Below, piece by piece: positions 36,414 to 47,749 of a stretch of 64,000 nucleotides of DNA; position 1 is the first letter of the stretch, and each line of letters begins with the position of its first letter. The notes under the pieces are model-generated. The model saw nothing but the letters and a program-made list of their open reading frames with translations. It did no database searches and was not told where the DNA came from. The DNA comes from Chionis minor (Eukaryota > Chordata > Aves > Charadriiformes > Chionididae). Made by a program: the position numbers and the translations under genes. The stretch spans positions 62,189 through 126,188 of the forward strand of contig VZSF01000673.1 in assembly GCA_013398295.1 (NCBI GenBank). Direction: 5' to 3'.

Positions 36414-36512
36414 GAGCGTTTCATCTGAAGATCTCACAGCACTTCAGAAAGGCAAATTATTCCCCCACGTGCCCCTTTGATACAACAATTATCACCATTT
36501 GACGCATCAAAT
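36414..36512 (-). mobile_element. Ancient amniote SINE/LINE relic (MIR/L3 type), reverse orientation
   Basis: GAGCGTTTCATCTGAAGATC, then TCACAGCACTTCAGAAAGG and ATTATCACCATTTGAC follow the order of the old repeat tail normally read as GCGCCTTTCATC..GATCTCAAAGCGCTTTACAAA...TATTATCCCCATTTTACAG. The same repeat type appears in the opposite orientation at 61,287-61,352. Both are heavily diverged, so family assignment is tentative. Confidence 0.6.
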
Positions 36513-37161
36513 ACATCCGAAAAAATTTCGGGGAGTCCAAACAGACAGCCTGTGAGCAAGGGAAGGGGTACTTTAACCCCTTAACGCCTAGTGCTGGGGC
36601 ATCATTTTGGTGAGCTATTGGCAGGGGCAAACACATGCGGAGTTATTTCCACCCTACGGAGGTGGAAACAACCCACCCCCGTGAACTGGTATCGCAGCAA
36701 ACCTCGTCCCCGTGTGATGACAGGCTGTGACAGGTCTGTACGTGGCAGGGGGAACCCATAGGGGACGAAGCTGGGGTATAATTTGAATCAGGGGCAAGCA
36801 CCCTCACCCCAGGATAACACCGTGGGGGTCAGAGCCCAGCGTTTGACCTGTGTGACAGGCGAGCGGGCTGTCCTCTGGGCCAGATGCTCGGAGCAGATTT
36901 CGTCAACTAGCAGGCTCCCTGGCCCCTTGGGTCAAGCCACAGAACTGCCTTTGCCAGGCATTTATTTCTCAGTAAAGAGCAGACCCTATTGACAGCTGGC
37001 TGCAGCTTAAATAATACGTCTTGAGCTCTCTATATAACCCATGGTGTTATTCTATTGATGGGGCTACAAGTTATCTGTTTTTAACGGCCCATTTGTCACT
37101 GATTCTCGGAGAGGGAGAGCCATTCACTCTCTCACTGTATATTTCTATCAAAGGAGGAGGG

Positions 37162-37175
37162 AAAAAAAAAAAAAA
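37162..37175. repeat. Poly(A) tract (A14)
   Basis: A short homopolymer run inside purine-rich DNA (37,149-37,188). Simple sequence. Confidence 0.7.
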
Positions 37176-37789
37176 GGAAAGAAAAAGATTTCTTCCATTT
37201 TCTCTTTCTGGTGGAAACGCGCCGGTGAATTGAGTAGCGAAGGAAGCAGTGCTTCAGTAATGATGAATTATGGTGGCAGTGCTGTGTGCTCCATCATTTT
37301 GCTGATGCAGAGGAACTGGGATGCAGGGCACCCCCTGTCCCGCGCTGCGCCGCGTTCAGCACCTCCCCTGTGCCAACCCCACCGGCACGTGGCACCCCAC
37401 TCCCCCCATGCCAGCCCCCATCACGGGCTCTCTGTGCGTCCTCAGCAGCAGCCGTTCCAACTTTGGGGAGCATGGGATGCTCCGCCTGCTCGCCAGCCTC
37501 ATTTCCCTCTGCGCGCTTCCAAGAAAATTAACCACAGCACCTTTACCTCCAGAAGATGATTTAAGGTCTCGCTCCCTCTATCTTGATACCTTCATATCTA
37601 CCTCGATACAAATCAGCATAAGAAGAAGAGACAAACACAAGCCGGGTGCCACCACCCTACAGGACCTATTCTAACACTGTGTCCTCCCTAATCACAGGCA
37701 GATTAAAAAAAAGAAAATATAAAAAAATCCACATTAGCCGTGCTACGGTAAGGAGAACTCTAAGAAGGATGAGGAAAATGAAGACACTG

Positions 37790-38110
37790 TGAAATGCAAT
37801 AGATGTCAACTTCTACTTATTTTTTAATTTCATCTCTTACAAGCTTTTTGGAAGCTAACATGATTAAGTTCTTCACACAATTTATTAGCATCATGTTGGA
37901 AATCCAGCAGTATATTACACTGTCTGAGTAATCCAATTAGTAAAATGTATTTATTTAACCAGAATATTAGCTGCACACAATCCCAAATGAAGTAAAGTCC
38001 CTGATCCTGGGCTTCCTTTCACTTCTCGGAATTCATTTACCAGCTACAAAAAGGTTTACTCTAATGAAATAAATATCAGCCCTATGTTTTTGGAATAATA
38101 CAAGAAAACC
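37790..38110. promoter_or_regulatory. Candidate conserved non-coding element, AT-rich
   Basis: Unique AT-rich DNA with words such as AACATGATTAAGTTC, TTTATTAGCATCATG, GTAATCCAATTAG and AATATTAGCTGCACACAAT. It has no repeat match, no coding frame of note and few CpG. The pattern resembles enhancers around developmental genes, but this is inference from texture alone. Confidence 0.22.
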
Positions 38111-38578
38111 AATCTTGCTGCTCAGCTAACCGCTTTTTTTTTTTTAAGTGGATACCGACGGCACACAGATTTCACAGCAGCCTAAAGGGTTTTCTGGCTT
38201 TTCCAACTTCCTCTCACCCCAAACCTGGGAACATCCCTAGATCCCCCCCATCCCCAACTGGATTCCTATTCATCACAACTACCGAATCATTCCGAAAATT
38301 AAATTTTTTTTTTTTTCCATTCAGCAACCCAACATGCAAAAGTGAACCTTGTATCTGCTTTACCCTGATTTGCAAGAGCTTTGAAATAAAAATCACCGTG
38401 GGAAGCGAAGGCTCCCTAGCACTTTTTTCCCTCCTAATGAAGGAGCTGAGTGACAGCCCCCGAGGCGGGAGGTCTGACGCAGCTCTGGCAGCATCCCTTG
38501 GCCTGACTCAGTGCCGAGCTGAAGGGACCGTACGGGAGCACTGACTGACGTGTGACAGTTTTTTGGGGTATTTTAGGT

Positions 38579-38599
38579 TTTTTTTTTTTTTTTTTTTTT
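38579..38599. repeat. Poly(T) tract (T21)
   Basis: The longest homopolymer in the window, twenty-one T, followed by AATTTTTG. Length is likely polymorphic or mis-sequenced. Confidence 0.85.
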
Positions 38600-38659
38600 A
38601 ATTTTTGTTATTACCTTAACCACGCCCAGCTCCTAACACAACAGCATCCCTACCTGGGG

Positions 38660-38960
38660 CTCCCGGCCACAACCGCAGGTGAGAGCCGATGGCTGGGTGA
38701 CTCTCCCAGCCTGTGGCACCTCGGCGTGGCCGTGGCAAGGAAAGGCGAGCGGTGCCACGCAGCCACCGCCGGCGGGAGGAGAACACCCGCTGCTAATGGA
38801 GCCTCGCCGGGAAACCGCCGCCTCCACAGCCCGCCCCAGGGAACGGCTTGATGTTGACCGATGGTATTTTTCCAAAGCTGCTACTCCAATTTATCTTCAT
38901 TAATTGGCTTAATTAATTATTTTCCCCTGTGAGCAGCAGTGGGAGATTCAGTCGTGAACA
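38660..38960. promoter_or_regulatory. CpG-rich patch joined to a TTAATTAATTA block
   Basis: About 20 CpG lie in 38,660-38,865, followed at once by CATTAATTGGCTTAATTAATTATTTTC (near 38,899-38,925), a dense cluster of homeodomain-type cores. The sharp junction of a CpG-rich and a TAATTA-rich block repeats the arrangement at 34.9-35.8 kb. No gene was recognised. Confidence 0.28.
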
Positions 38961-39689
38961 ACAGCAAGGAGGCATGATGTAGCTAGCTGGGTCTGCCACT
39001 CTGCCCTTGCGGCTGCTGGGTGACCCAGCACCGCAGGCACCTTTCGGCATTTCCCCTGGATTCTCGGATCTGGGTTCAGGCGAGCCGCAGCCACCTTTAG
39101 CCACCTTTAGGCTTGTCTTCTCCCATCCAGACAGGATGAGGGAACAAAAGGCTTTGGGTAATGCAGCACCCCTAGATGGGCATCCCAGGAACCCAAAACC
39201 TGGGATTTTTGGCGAGCCTGTAGATGCTGCTTCATGAGCTTCATGCAGCATGTGAAGGCACAGAGGGGATGGATTTGCTTTATTTGCTCGTAACCTGTTT
39301 TTCTCACACCTCATGGAGCAGGACCACGTTCCTCCATCTCCCCACGCTGCTGCAGCGGCACCTGCGAGACGACTCGGAAAGCCGCAATGCCAACGCCAGA
39401 TAGAGAAGGGAGGGACTAACGGCCGGAGTTAATAATAGGCATAATTTGTGATGCGCCTCCAAAAAAAATGAACGTCCTGAGGCAAAAGATCTAATTTTGT
39501 GTTTCCTCTCAGATCCTCCGCTGAATGCAGCCGGTGCTGGAGGAGGGGAAGCGTCTGCGCCAGCGACTTGCTTGGGCTCGGCGCAGGAGCCCGTGTGATG
39601 CTCATTCACATGCAGAGAACTGTAGAGAGATCCTCCCATTAACGCAAACAGGAATTACCCATGTAATCTTGGGATTAATGGAGCCCAAG

Positions 39690-39750
39690 GAATTATTTAC
39701 ATTTCCTAAATGAGGGAAACTGTATCAAGTGGGTAAGTCAGAGCCGGGGA
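39690..39750 (-). mobile_element. Possible MIR-like SINE relic, reverse orientation
   Basis: GGAATTATTTACATTTCCTA, AATGAGGGAAACTGTATCAA and GTGGGTAAGTCAGAGCCGGG follow the order of the MIR-type core read in reverse (ATTATCCCCATTTTACAG, ATGAGGAAACTGAGGC, AAGTGACTTGCCCAAGGTCA, GAGCCGGG). Diverged, with part of the core missing. Confidence 0.45.
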
Positions 39751-39767
39751 GCCGGGGTGTGGGAGGG
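39746..39767 (+). other. G-quadruplex motif
   Basis: GGGG AGCC GGGG TGT GGG A GGG satisfies the four-tract, short-loop quadruplex rule. It partly overlaps the MIR-like relic. Confidence 0.55.
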
Positions 39768-40327
39768 TGACACGTTATCTGCATCTGCGGGAACCACCGT
39801 CATTGGCCTTCTCAAAAACGGGTTTGTCTGAGGCTGCATAAAATATTTGGTGTCTTTGGACAAAAGCTGCTGCTGAGGTGCAAAGCGGAGGGACTGACGC
39901 CATCCTCAGGCTCATTTCCAGGGAGGGGGTCATGCAAATTCAGACCCCAAATCTGCGCCTGCGGATCTTCCCTGCATCACAGGGTGCAACTTCTCACTAT
40001 CCGCCAACGATTACAGCAGCAGGAGGAATAATTAAGACCAGTCTCTTACATTTGTATTTAATTTCTCTTGCAAAGTCTCGCCCACAACAACCTGTGTCCC
40101 CTCGGCAGTGTTGCTGCTGGGTGGGGACACTGCCCTGCTCCCCCCCGGTCACGCAGAGCACCCCTGGCATTGACTCCACCATCATGCTTTGAAATCAGGC
40201 TCGAATCAACCCGGAGCGTTCGCCACACCGCGCTTTTCAGTCTTTACTCATCAAAAGCTGCAGTGACAGGCAGCAGAGCCCTCGGAGCCCCATCTTCTCC
40301 CAAATGCTATAATACTCATAATAATCA

Positions 40328-40348
40328 CAGCAACAACAACAACAGCAG
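40328..40348 (+). repeat. Short CAA/CAG trinucleotide run
   Basis: CAGCAACAACAACAACAGCA plus G, a seven-unit imperfect trinucleotide microsatellite. Confidence 0.75.
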
Positions 40349-40951
40349 TTACAATAACCCTCCATCCTTCACACGCCAGACAATGATGAGTCAGACTCCA
40401 TTTCCAAACTAAGACATCTCGCGTGCTATTCTCCCTCCCCTCCAGACTAATAGCTGACAATGTATGCCTTCCACATTAATGATAAGGGTTCAAGGGGAAA
40501 GAGACTGCTCTCCCGTTTCGCTGACATTACACTCTCCTATGTACCCACCAACATACCCTAAGGCAACAGAACTAGTAATAGGTTCCTCTAACTGCCTCCT
40601 GCATCAAATTTGACACCGGGTGCTTTCTTCTCCTTTCCCATCGCTCACCTTATAACTCTGTCATCATCATTGATTTTGACTTAAGGAGAGGCAAAAAAAA
40701 ACCCCACAAACCAACCCCACAGCCCCAACCCTCTCCCCCTGCTCATGTAGCGCCGGGGCCGGGAGAGGGGGAAGCACAGCCGCTGCAGGGACTTGGAGCA
40801 GGGAAGAGACAGGCCAAGGAGCTGCTTCGGGTTTGCCCGTAGCTCAGCTGTGAAGGAACTGAGGCAGGAAGCTGGGAGGCTTTGCTGCACCCAGCAGGCT
40901 GGGTTTGCAGCCCCGGGACACCGTCGCTGGCTGTGGGGATGCTTCCCAGAT

Positions 40952-40984
40952 AGCAGGTGGCACCTGCTGGTGGCACAGCAGGTG
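40952..40984. promoter_or_regulatory. Cluster of three CAGGTG E-boxes, two forming a palindrome
   Basis: AGCAGGTGGCACCTGCT (40,952-40,968) is a perfect palindrome around one G and places CAGGTG and CACCTG head to head. A third CAGGTG follows at 40,979-40,984. Paired CAGGTG/CACCTG is the preferred site of ZEB and Snail type repressors and of some bHLH factors. The surrounding GGTGGCAC repetition could equally have produced the cluster by local duplication. Confidence 0.35.
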
Positions 40985-42489
40985 GCACAGCTGGTGCTGG
41001 GTGGCTTTTTGCGCTGGGGACATCGTTCCACTGAGGTCAGGATTTGTTAACTTTTAGGCAGAGCTCCTTTCTCCTTCTTCTGTCTTTCTTCCAGAAGAAA
41101 AGACGACTGGAGTGATCCGTCTACCTCTGGCCTATGTCACTCTGCACAGCGAAACCCTCTCCGTCACCTCCCCAAATTCTCCGCAGTGCCATCTGTGGCA
41201 GAGGTGACACCTGGCCCCAGCAAGGTGTTGGTCCTGGCAATGGGAAGGGGCGAGTGGTGGCTTCACGGCAGAGGGGTGAAGAACCCTTCCTAGCACAGCC
41301 CTGGGGATGGTGACAGGTACATCCCGTGGGGCGACAGATGACAATTTCCCCTCGATTCAGTTATCAGACGACGAAGGCTCCCATTCACTGTCAGAGAAGA
41401 GGGCTGGGCTCCCATGCTAGCACTGGCTGCTTCCCGGCACGGCGCTGCCAGGAGATCCCTCGGTCCCATTGCCAGCCCTCATCTTTTGCAGCCGCATGCT
41501 AAGAACTGCCTTGCAGGGGGCTATAAATGTGCTGGAAGGGGAAGGGACCTGTCAAAATCCCCCAGCACGGGGCAATCCTTCCTGCTGCAGCCCAGAGGAA
41601 TCCTGCCTGAGGGATGCGGGAGAGCAGCAGGCTCCTCCTGTCTGGTTTCTTCGCAGATACACAGAAGCAAATCCCCAGAGTGCGGCTGACCTGCAGCTGG
41701 TGTTTTCTTTGATTTATGTCAGAGCCTATTTACGTCCTCTGCTTAAAACAATCCAGTTCATGTCAGCAGTAAATGAAACTGTGTACCATCCAGCAGCTGT
41801 TTGCCTGCTACCTGAAATGAGTTTCACTCCAGTTCTTATCAGGCAGAAATCCTTTTAATCATCAAAACTGCCACAGCCTTGTTGGAGCCGCGATGGTGCA
41901 GTGATTATAACAAGGGAAGGCATATTGCAAGCCAGGGACACGGCAAGAGCCCTGGAATTGCTGGTGATTTTCTTCCAGGGTCACAGCAACTTTGGGGCAC
42001 AGCGACACGTGGAAATGAGGGTTGAGCTTTAGCTGCGGAGACCAGTCTGCCACGGACCTGGACACTGGTGAAGTTTAACTGGGGCGGTAAGGGCAAGGCT
42101 GGGCTTAACGAGGTGCCAGATGGCCTCTGGCATTTTCACCACTGTCTTGCCGGTGGCCCAAGCAGGCTCATTACAGTGAAAACACTGGTGGCCACAGAGA
42201 CTTGCTTATTTTGAAGCTCCTGCTACTGACAAAGCCAACGGAGGAAAGAGGGACTGTTACAGGAAAAACCCAGAAGAGATGGAGTCTGAGCCCGTGCTGC
42301 AGCCCTTACACCCCAATGGGTCTCCTAGCGAAGCGCTTCGCTAACGAGGTTGTTGGCAGCGAGCGGGGATGCTGCACGAAGAGCAGGGAACAATCGCCCA
42401 AAGCTATTCTGAATTCATTAAAGAGGATGGTAAGAGCTGGGTTGCTCTGCTCGGGGAGCCAGCACGAGGCCACATAACCTGCTTGTCCC

Positions 42490-42790
42490 ACCAAAAACTA
42501 ATGATCACAGCTTGACTAGCGAGTATCAGATGCTCTCAACACGTTGCTTGCAAACAAGCTGCAGACCAAAAGCAATTCGAAGGAATTATTTGGGAAATAA
42601 TTCTAAATAATGAATGAATGGAGAAAACTGCAAGCTGTTTACAGATAACTCACCCTCAGAAAAGAGCTGAATTTGCCGAGTAGATGATTCACTATTGATT
42701 ATTTCCCCAGCTCTAGCTGTACCCTTATTTAAAGCATTAATTAAGACAAGGCTTCATAGTTCAGCATATTCTAATCTGTTACAGGAGGAA
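42490..42790. promoter_or_regulatory. Candidate conserved non-coding element, AT-rich
   Basis: Unique DNA with AACTAATGATCACAGC, GGAAATAATTCTAAATAATGAATG, GATTCACTATTGATTATTTCC and AAAGCATTAATTAAGAC, that is, repeated ATTA, TGATTA-like and TAATTA cores. No repeat match or credible frame. Inferred only from word content. Confidence 0.25.
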
Positions 42791-43310
42791 GAGCTCTCGA
42801 GAGCTCAGCACTGCACTCCTGGAAGGAAACCTGGAGATTCACACCCTGCTCCTGGCTCCTGCCTGGATGGGGAGGAAGCGGGGGGACACCCGGCAGAGCC
42901 GAGCCACCAGCCTGTCCGAAACCCCACGACATCCCCGGCAGCCTGTGCAAACATTTCAGCAGGCTGTGGGGTCAGGGCCGGTGAGCGCCTGGGTACGGCA
43001 GGGGAATTATGGGATCCTACCTGGCTGTAGGCTGGATTTCAAACAGGACAGCTGCCTCTTGGGATAAACCCTTTAAAGACAGCAAAGGCAGTCTGGCGAT
43101 CCCCACGGACGGCTGCCCTCAAATGACCCATCACCAAATCTCCCCCGATAATGACAGGTAAATGCACACTCTAAAACATGTCCCAAAATGACACTGCCTG
43201 TGCGAGTGCCCAGGTGCCACCCAGCCTTTCAGAAAGGTCCGCACTGCTCCCCTGGGCTTCAGCTCTGCCAGCCCCAGTGTTGGCTCCCGGCACCACCAAG
43301 GTGCCCAGAA

Positions 43311-43350
43311 GCACCAAGCCCCTGCAGTAAGCACCAAGCCCCTGGAGTTA
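43311..43350 (+). repeat. Two-copy 20-bp tandem repeat
   Basis: GCACCAAGCCCCTGCAGTAA is followed directly by GCACCAAGCCCCTGGAGTTA, with two differences in 20. Confidence 0.85.
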
Positions 43351-44457
43351 TATGAAGGAAAAGGAACTGTGTTTCCTTTCAGTTATATCAAGCAACTACA
43401 ACTGCACCTGCCACTAAATCTGCCAAGCAATGGCATGCACATGGAAGTGCAAACGCATCGGCAACAGGTCTGCTCTTCAGCCAGGGACTTCTCTTGTGCC
43501 TTGCGGACAGGAGTGGGGCTTCAGCCGGATGGCACTTTTCTGAGGAAGCCTCCGGCTAAGGAAACACAGGACTGCATCTTCAGTAATGCACGGACATGAA
43601 ACTCCAACACAGCAATCCACACAGCCAGGTTCCTGACTCAAAGCCCAGAGGAATACAGCTCGTGATGCTGACTGAGGCAACTGGACAAGCTGTTGCTCTC
43701 GAGCTGTGCTCCCTGAGATGAATCTGCAGCCTGGCTGGCTCTGCAGAGCCACCGATCCCCAGCCCATCACCCCAGGGCTGCCTGCGCAGCGCTCGGCAGG
43801 CAGATGCCTGCCTGCTTTCCCCGCATCCCGAAGAAATGAAGATATGATAACCCTGCACCTAACTGAAGCTAAAATACTCTGTCTTTCAACCAGCTGATTA
43901 GCTCAGCGTTGCCCAAAGCATGTTTGCCTCATTTGTGGATGACTTGGAGTATGGGTAGAGCAAGTTAGAGTCTGCATTAAGCAAGTCCAGGATACGACTG
44001 ATTTTTGTTCTCATAACTTTGTTTCAGAAAGAAAAACTCAGGCAATGAAGTTTTAACCAGCTCCAAAAGCCAGGCAACCAACAACTCTGGTCTTTTAGCC
44101 CCTTTCCATGTCCACTTTGAACTGACATAGCTTCTCCCACGGGTTGTCCTCAGTTCGCACGGGTACGGTTTGCCAGCAGAGCCCTCAAGCCCTTCCTCCC
44201 CCCTTGGCACTACTTGGTGTGGGGCTCACTCAGCATCACATTGTGGTCAAGCCTTGACCAGCTGCATGGCCCACATAGCCCTGGTTTGTCCGAATTCATC
44301 CACAAAGATTAAAAGCAAGATTCCAGTAAAAGCCCCTTTCTCCCCCACCAGGCACAATCAGCCACAACCTGTGTTTCACAGGGCTGAGCTTCCAGGTAAA
44401 GTTAGACTTGAGAACTAACCAAGGAAAGGATAGCAGGAGAGGAATTAAAAATTCAGA

Positions 44458-44815
44458 TGCTGCCGGCTCATATCCAGCTTCTCATCCACCAACACCCCCA
44501 AGTCTTTCTCCTCAGGGCTGCTCTCAATCCCTTCGTCCCTCAGCCTGGATTTGTGCATGGGATTGCCCTGACCCACGTGCAGGACCTTGCACTTGGTCTT
44601 GTTGAACTTCGTGAGGCTGGCACAGGCCCACCTCTCAAGCCTTTCCAGGTCCCTCTGGAACACATCCCTTCCCTCCAGCCTGTTGACCACACCACACAGC
44701 TGGGTGCCATTGGCAAAATTGATCCCACTGTCCATGTCGCCAGCAAAGAAATTAAACAATGCCCATCGCAATACCCCTGAGAAAGGCCACTCGTTGCTGG
44801 TCCCAATTTGGACAT
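44458..44815 (-). mobile_element. CR1 LINE internal fragment, end of the reverse transcriptase
   Basis: The minus-strand translation reads through the end of the CR1 reverse transcriptase region: DMDSGINFANGTQLCGVVNR, LEGRDVFQRDLERLERWACA, LTKFNKTKCKVLHVGQGN, GIESSPEEKDLGVLVDEKLD. The 3' terminus is absent, so both ends are lost. The block FANG (44,706-44,717) stands where active non-LTR reverse transcriptases carry F/YADD; both catalytic aspartates are replaced, so the copy could not function even if expressed. The frame is otherwise uninterrupted for the length kept. It is one of the less broken CR1 frames in the window. Confidence 0.9.
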
Positions 44816-47749
44816 CGTTCACAGCTGCGTTATTTTCTATACGCACAAATGTGGGACGGAGCACATTTCCCTGTCCGGTATGTTCATTAAAAGGATGCAA
44901 AAAAGGGAAGAACACAAAAACTCATTCGCCCACTTTGACTCTACTTATACCTCCAGCTCTCCTGTCAGTGTTGGGACCAGCACCAGAGGTCACACACTGC
45001 CCCGGCCTCACCACCAGTTTGTTTGCCAGCTGGGCACCACGGTGCTGAGCTGGTCACAGGTGGTCGCTCAGGTATGACCTCCCCACACCTGCCTGCAATC
45101 TGCTCTGCCAGTCCTGCGCACGAGCCCTCGTGCCAGCACGGGCGTAGGCTGAGAGATGGGCTTTGGGCTTGGTTTTGGCTGAGCAATGACCGTGCCAGGC
45201 CAGCCCATCTCCTCCTGATGGAGTCCCACATGGTTGCGCAGCTCATCATCAAATACACAAGCAAATTTTTTTCACGGATATTGTCCAAAGCAAAATTCCT
45301 ACCTGCTCTTGACTCCTTCAAAGGCTGTTTTCTGGTAAGGGCTTGTCTGATGGTTTATCCTTCGCTGAAAGACAGAAAAAACCAAAGAACAGCTTGTCAA
45401 ACAGCCATTTCGTTAGAAAAGATGGGATGCTCCTACATGGGGAGACAAGATGCATTTTTTGTTTACTTTCATTATTCTCCATTGCATGCAATACACACTT
45501 AAAAACTTGCATAATTCCCTCCACCCAGTTAGTTGTATTTTTCCATTCATCGAACTCTTTTCTCTCCATGAGCAAGAGTACGGCTAACTAGGACAGAGCA
45601 ACAGATTAAGTTAAAATGAGTCGGTCTCCTTCTTGGCCCTGTTGCTTTCCCTGCCTCTCTCCAGCCCAAGTGAACCCAAATCTTTGAGAGAATTCAAGGA
45701 AATTTGCGTTGACATGGATACAACATGCTCCTCAAAAAAGATATATGAGAATGAGAAGCTGCATGAAGAAGGGTGACCAAGACGATGAAAGGCACAGAAC
45801 AGCTTTTGCAAAAGGGGGGATGCAAAAAGCACATGCATGTGCTGCTGCACTCTGCCATGCACCAGCCTGGCAGTCGTCTGCTGTAGATGCTATTTTGGTT
45901 GGATGAATTTTCCTTAGTTTGAAAAAGAAGCGCCTTTGCTTTAGGAGCATCCGTGTCCTCTGTCACCACAAAGTTCTGAAGTCTGAATTTGTCGCAGTGT
46001 AAAAGCTATGAGTTTTGTTACGAAGCTTCTGCATTTTCTGGCCAAACCTGGTTTGGCTGGGGAAGGGCAGAGGTGTTGGGAGCCTTCTTGTATGTTCTCC
46101 CAGCTACAGAGACTCCTAGTGAACATCTGTGTTCACGGACCTGCTTAGTAGAGTTTATGGTGATACAAAACGATTCTGCATCTGATTGTCTTTAATTAAA
46201 GGAGTTTCTAGGGAACCTGGACAATAAAACTTGCAAAAGCTTCATTAGGCTCCCACTATGTTTTATTTGCCCCACTTCTAAAACCTCAGATTTGATTCCA
46301 TTATTTGGGAGTGATCCTGTGGGAAGAAGGCATCATGCACACGTTCCATGCATGAGAACAATCCAGGAAAAGCCACTCGGGCTTCTGGCTGAGGGCCCTT
46401 TTCACCAGCCCCTCGACACATTAACAAATATGCCAGTACCACTGACATTGCTGCCAACTGGAAATTTCTAGGTCTAAAACCCTCCATGGAACAAATACCT
46501 TGGCATGGGAGCGAGCTTTTTGCACCAGATGGACCCCCTGGTCTCTTGGTAAATCCAGTTCTTAGGCTTTGCTACAAAGAGGCTTAAAATTAATTGGGGT
46601 TTTTTTTAAGAGTTCTGTGTACAAGGAGTGTGTGAGAAAGGACATTCATCAGGAGTTTTTCATTACTTATAGGACAAGATGAGGATTTCTGGTTTCAAGC
46701 GAGTTCCTTTTATAACTGGCAATTTCAAACTGTTAAAGGTGGCAAGCAGATGCCTTGGAGATGAAAACATTCCCTATTTTCCCAGACAGACAGTCAAGAA
46801 GAGGGTGGCTTTCTGGTTTTCTAAAGGTGACCACCTTTACCAAAAAGCATCTGTCCCCTTTCGTCCCCATTTCCAGAGAGCTGTCACCCAGCACCACTGG
46901 GGAGGTGGCCAGGTGACGAGAGCTGATGCACCATGTGCCATGGAAGAGGACCTTCCAAGGAGCAAACCACCACAACCTTCAGCTGCTGAGAGCTGATTCA
47001 TCCAGTCCTGATCACAGACAACTACTGAGTGTGTCCTGCAATGGCACCCACCGGAACTGCTCTAAAAACATGGGTAGACGGTAAGAAAACTATCTAGTTA
47101 AGCAAATAACTACAAAACGTTTTTCAAATATTTACTCCTGTATTGATTTTTGCAGAGATGTTTTCAAAATGACTAAATGTTGGTGAGGCTTTGGTGGGAG
47201 CAGGGTTTTGAACAGGGACATGCGGTTGCCTCCCCTGGCAGCAAGGTTTCCAGGAACCGCACTTTTTCCACTCAGAAATAACCCCAACATGAGGTGTCCT
47301 CAGGACCCTGAAAGCCTGCCAGCACCGTTCACCTTTCTGGGTGTTCACCCTCACCCTGACCTTGGCAGGAGCCAACTAGAGCCAACAAACAATTCCCAAA
47401 AGCTTTAAGTTATTACTAACTTTGCAAAAATACAGATACCAGCAACAGGTTAAAGTTTTTCATCCACCCCAGAGGACAAGAGAAGACTCGTTGGTGTTGG
47501 AAGTGAAGCACTATGACACTGTTCAACTTTATTCACTATTTGCAGCACTGTGCTACCTCCCCAGAAGCACACGGAAGAGGAGATGCATGGAAAAAAACCC
47601 ATGAACAAGCAATACAGTGCAGTGCACGTTGGTGCCTCTAGGGCTGCCTTTTTTGTGAGAGTTTACACGGGAAGGCTGCTGCCTTGCAACCACAACAGAG
47701 CTTTTCCAGAAAGAAACTTACAAGTTCTGCTGCTTTGGTATTACTATCC
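44816..47749. other. Unique non-coding DNA, no gene recognised
   Basis: No repeat, RNA or exon was recognised between two CR1 copies. The DNA is CpG-poor. Open frames at 44,965-45,321 (-) and 45,023-45,502 (+) overlap on opposite strands and are unrecognised. Confidence 0.5.

Larger units (their letters stand above)
32702..44457. other. Long unique stretch, no gene recognised
   Basis: No CR1 occurs in more than 11 kb. The content alternates between GC-rich, CpG-bearing DNA (33.1-33.7, 34.9-35.6 and 38.7-38.9 kb) and AT-rich blocks (35.6-35.8, 37.7-38.1, 38.9 and 42.5-42.8 kb). Old repeat relics are suspected at 36,414-36,512 and 39,690-39,750. No tRNA, rRNA or exon was recognised. Absence of recent repeats over such a length is compatible with a regulatory landscape but does not prove one. 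Confidence 0.45.

Noticed and set aside
37028..37040. TATATAA word near CTCTCTATATAACCC
   Set aside because: No initiator, CpG context or downstream exon; an isolated match is expected by chance in 64 kb.
41885..41990. GATGGTGCAGTGATTATAAC, resembling a tRNA-derived SINE head
   Set aside because: Only about 20 bases fit; the following core could not be aligned convincingly.
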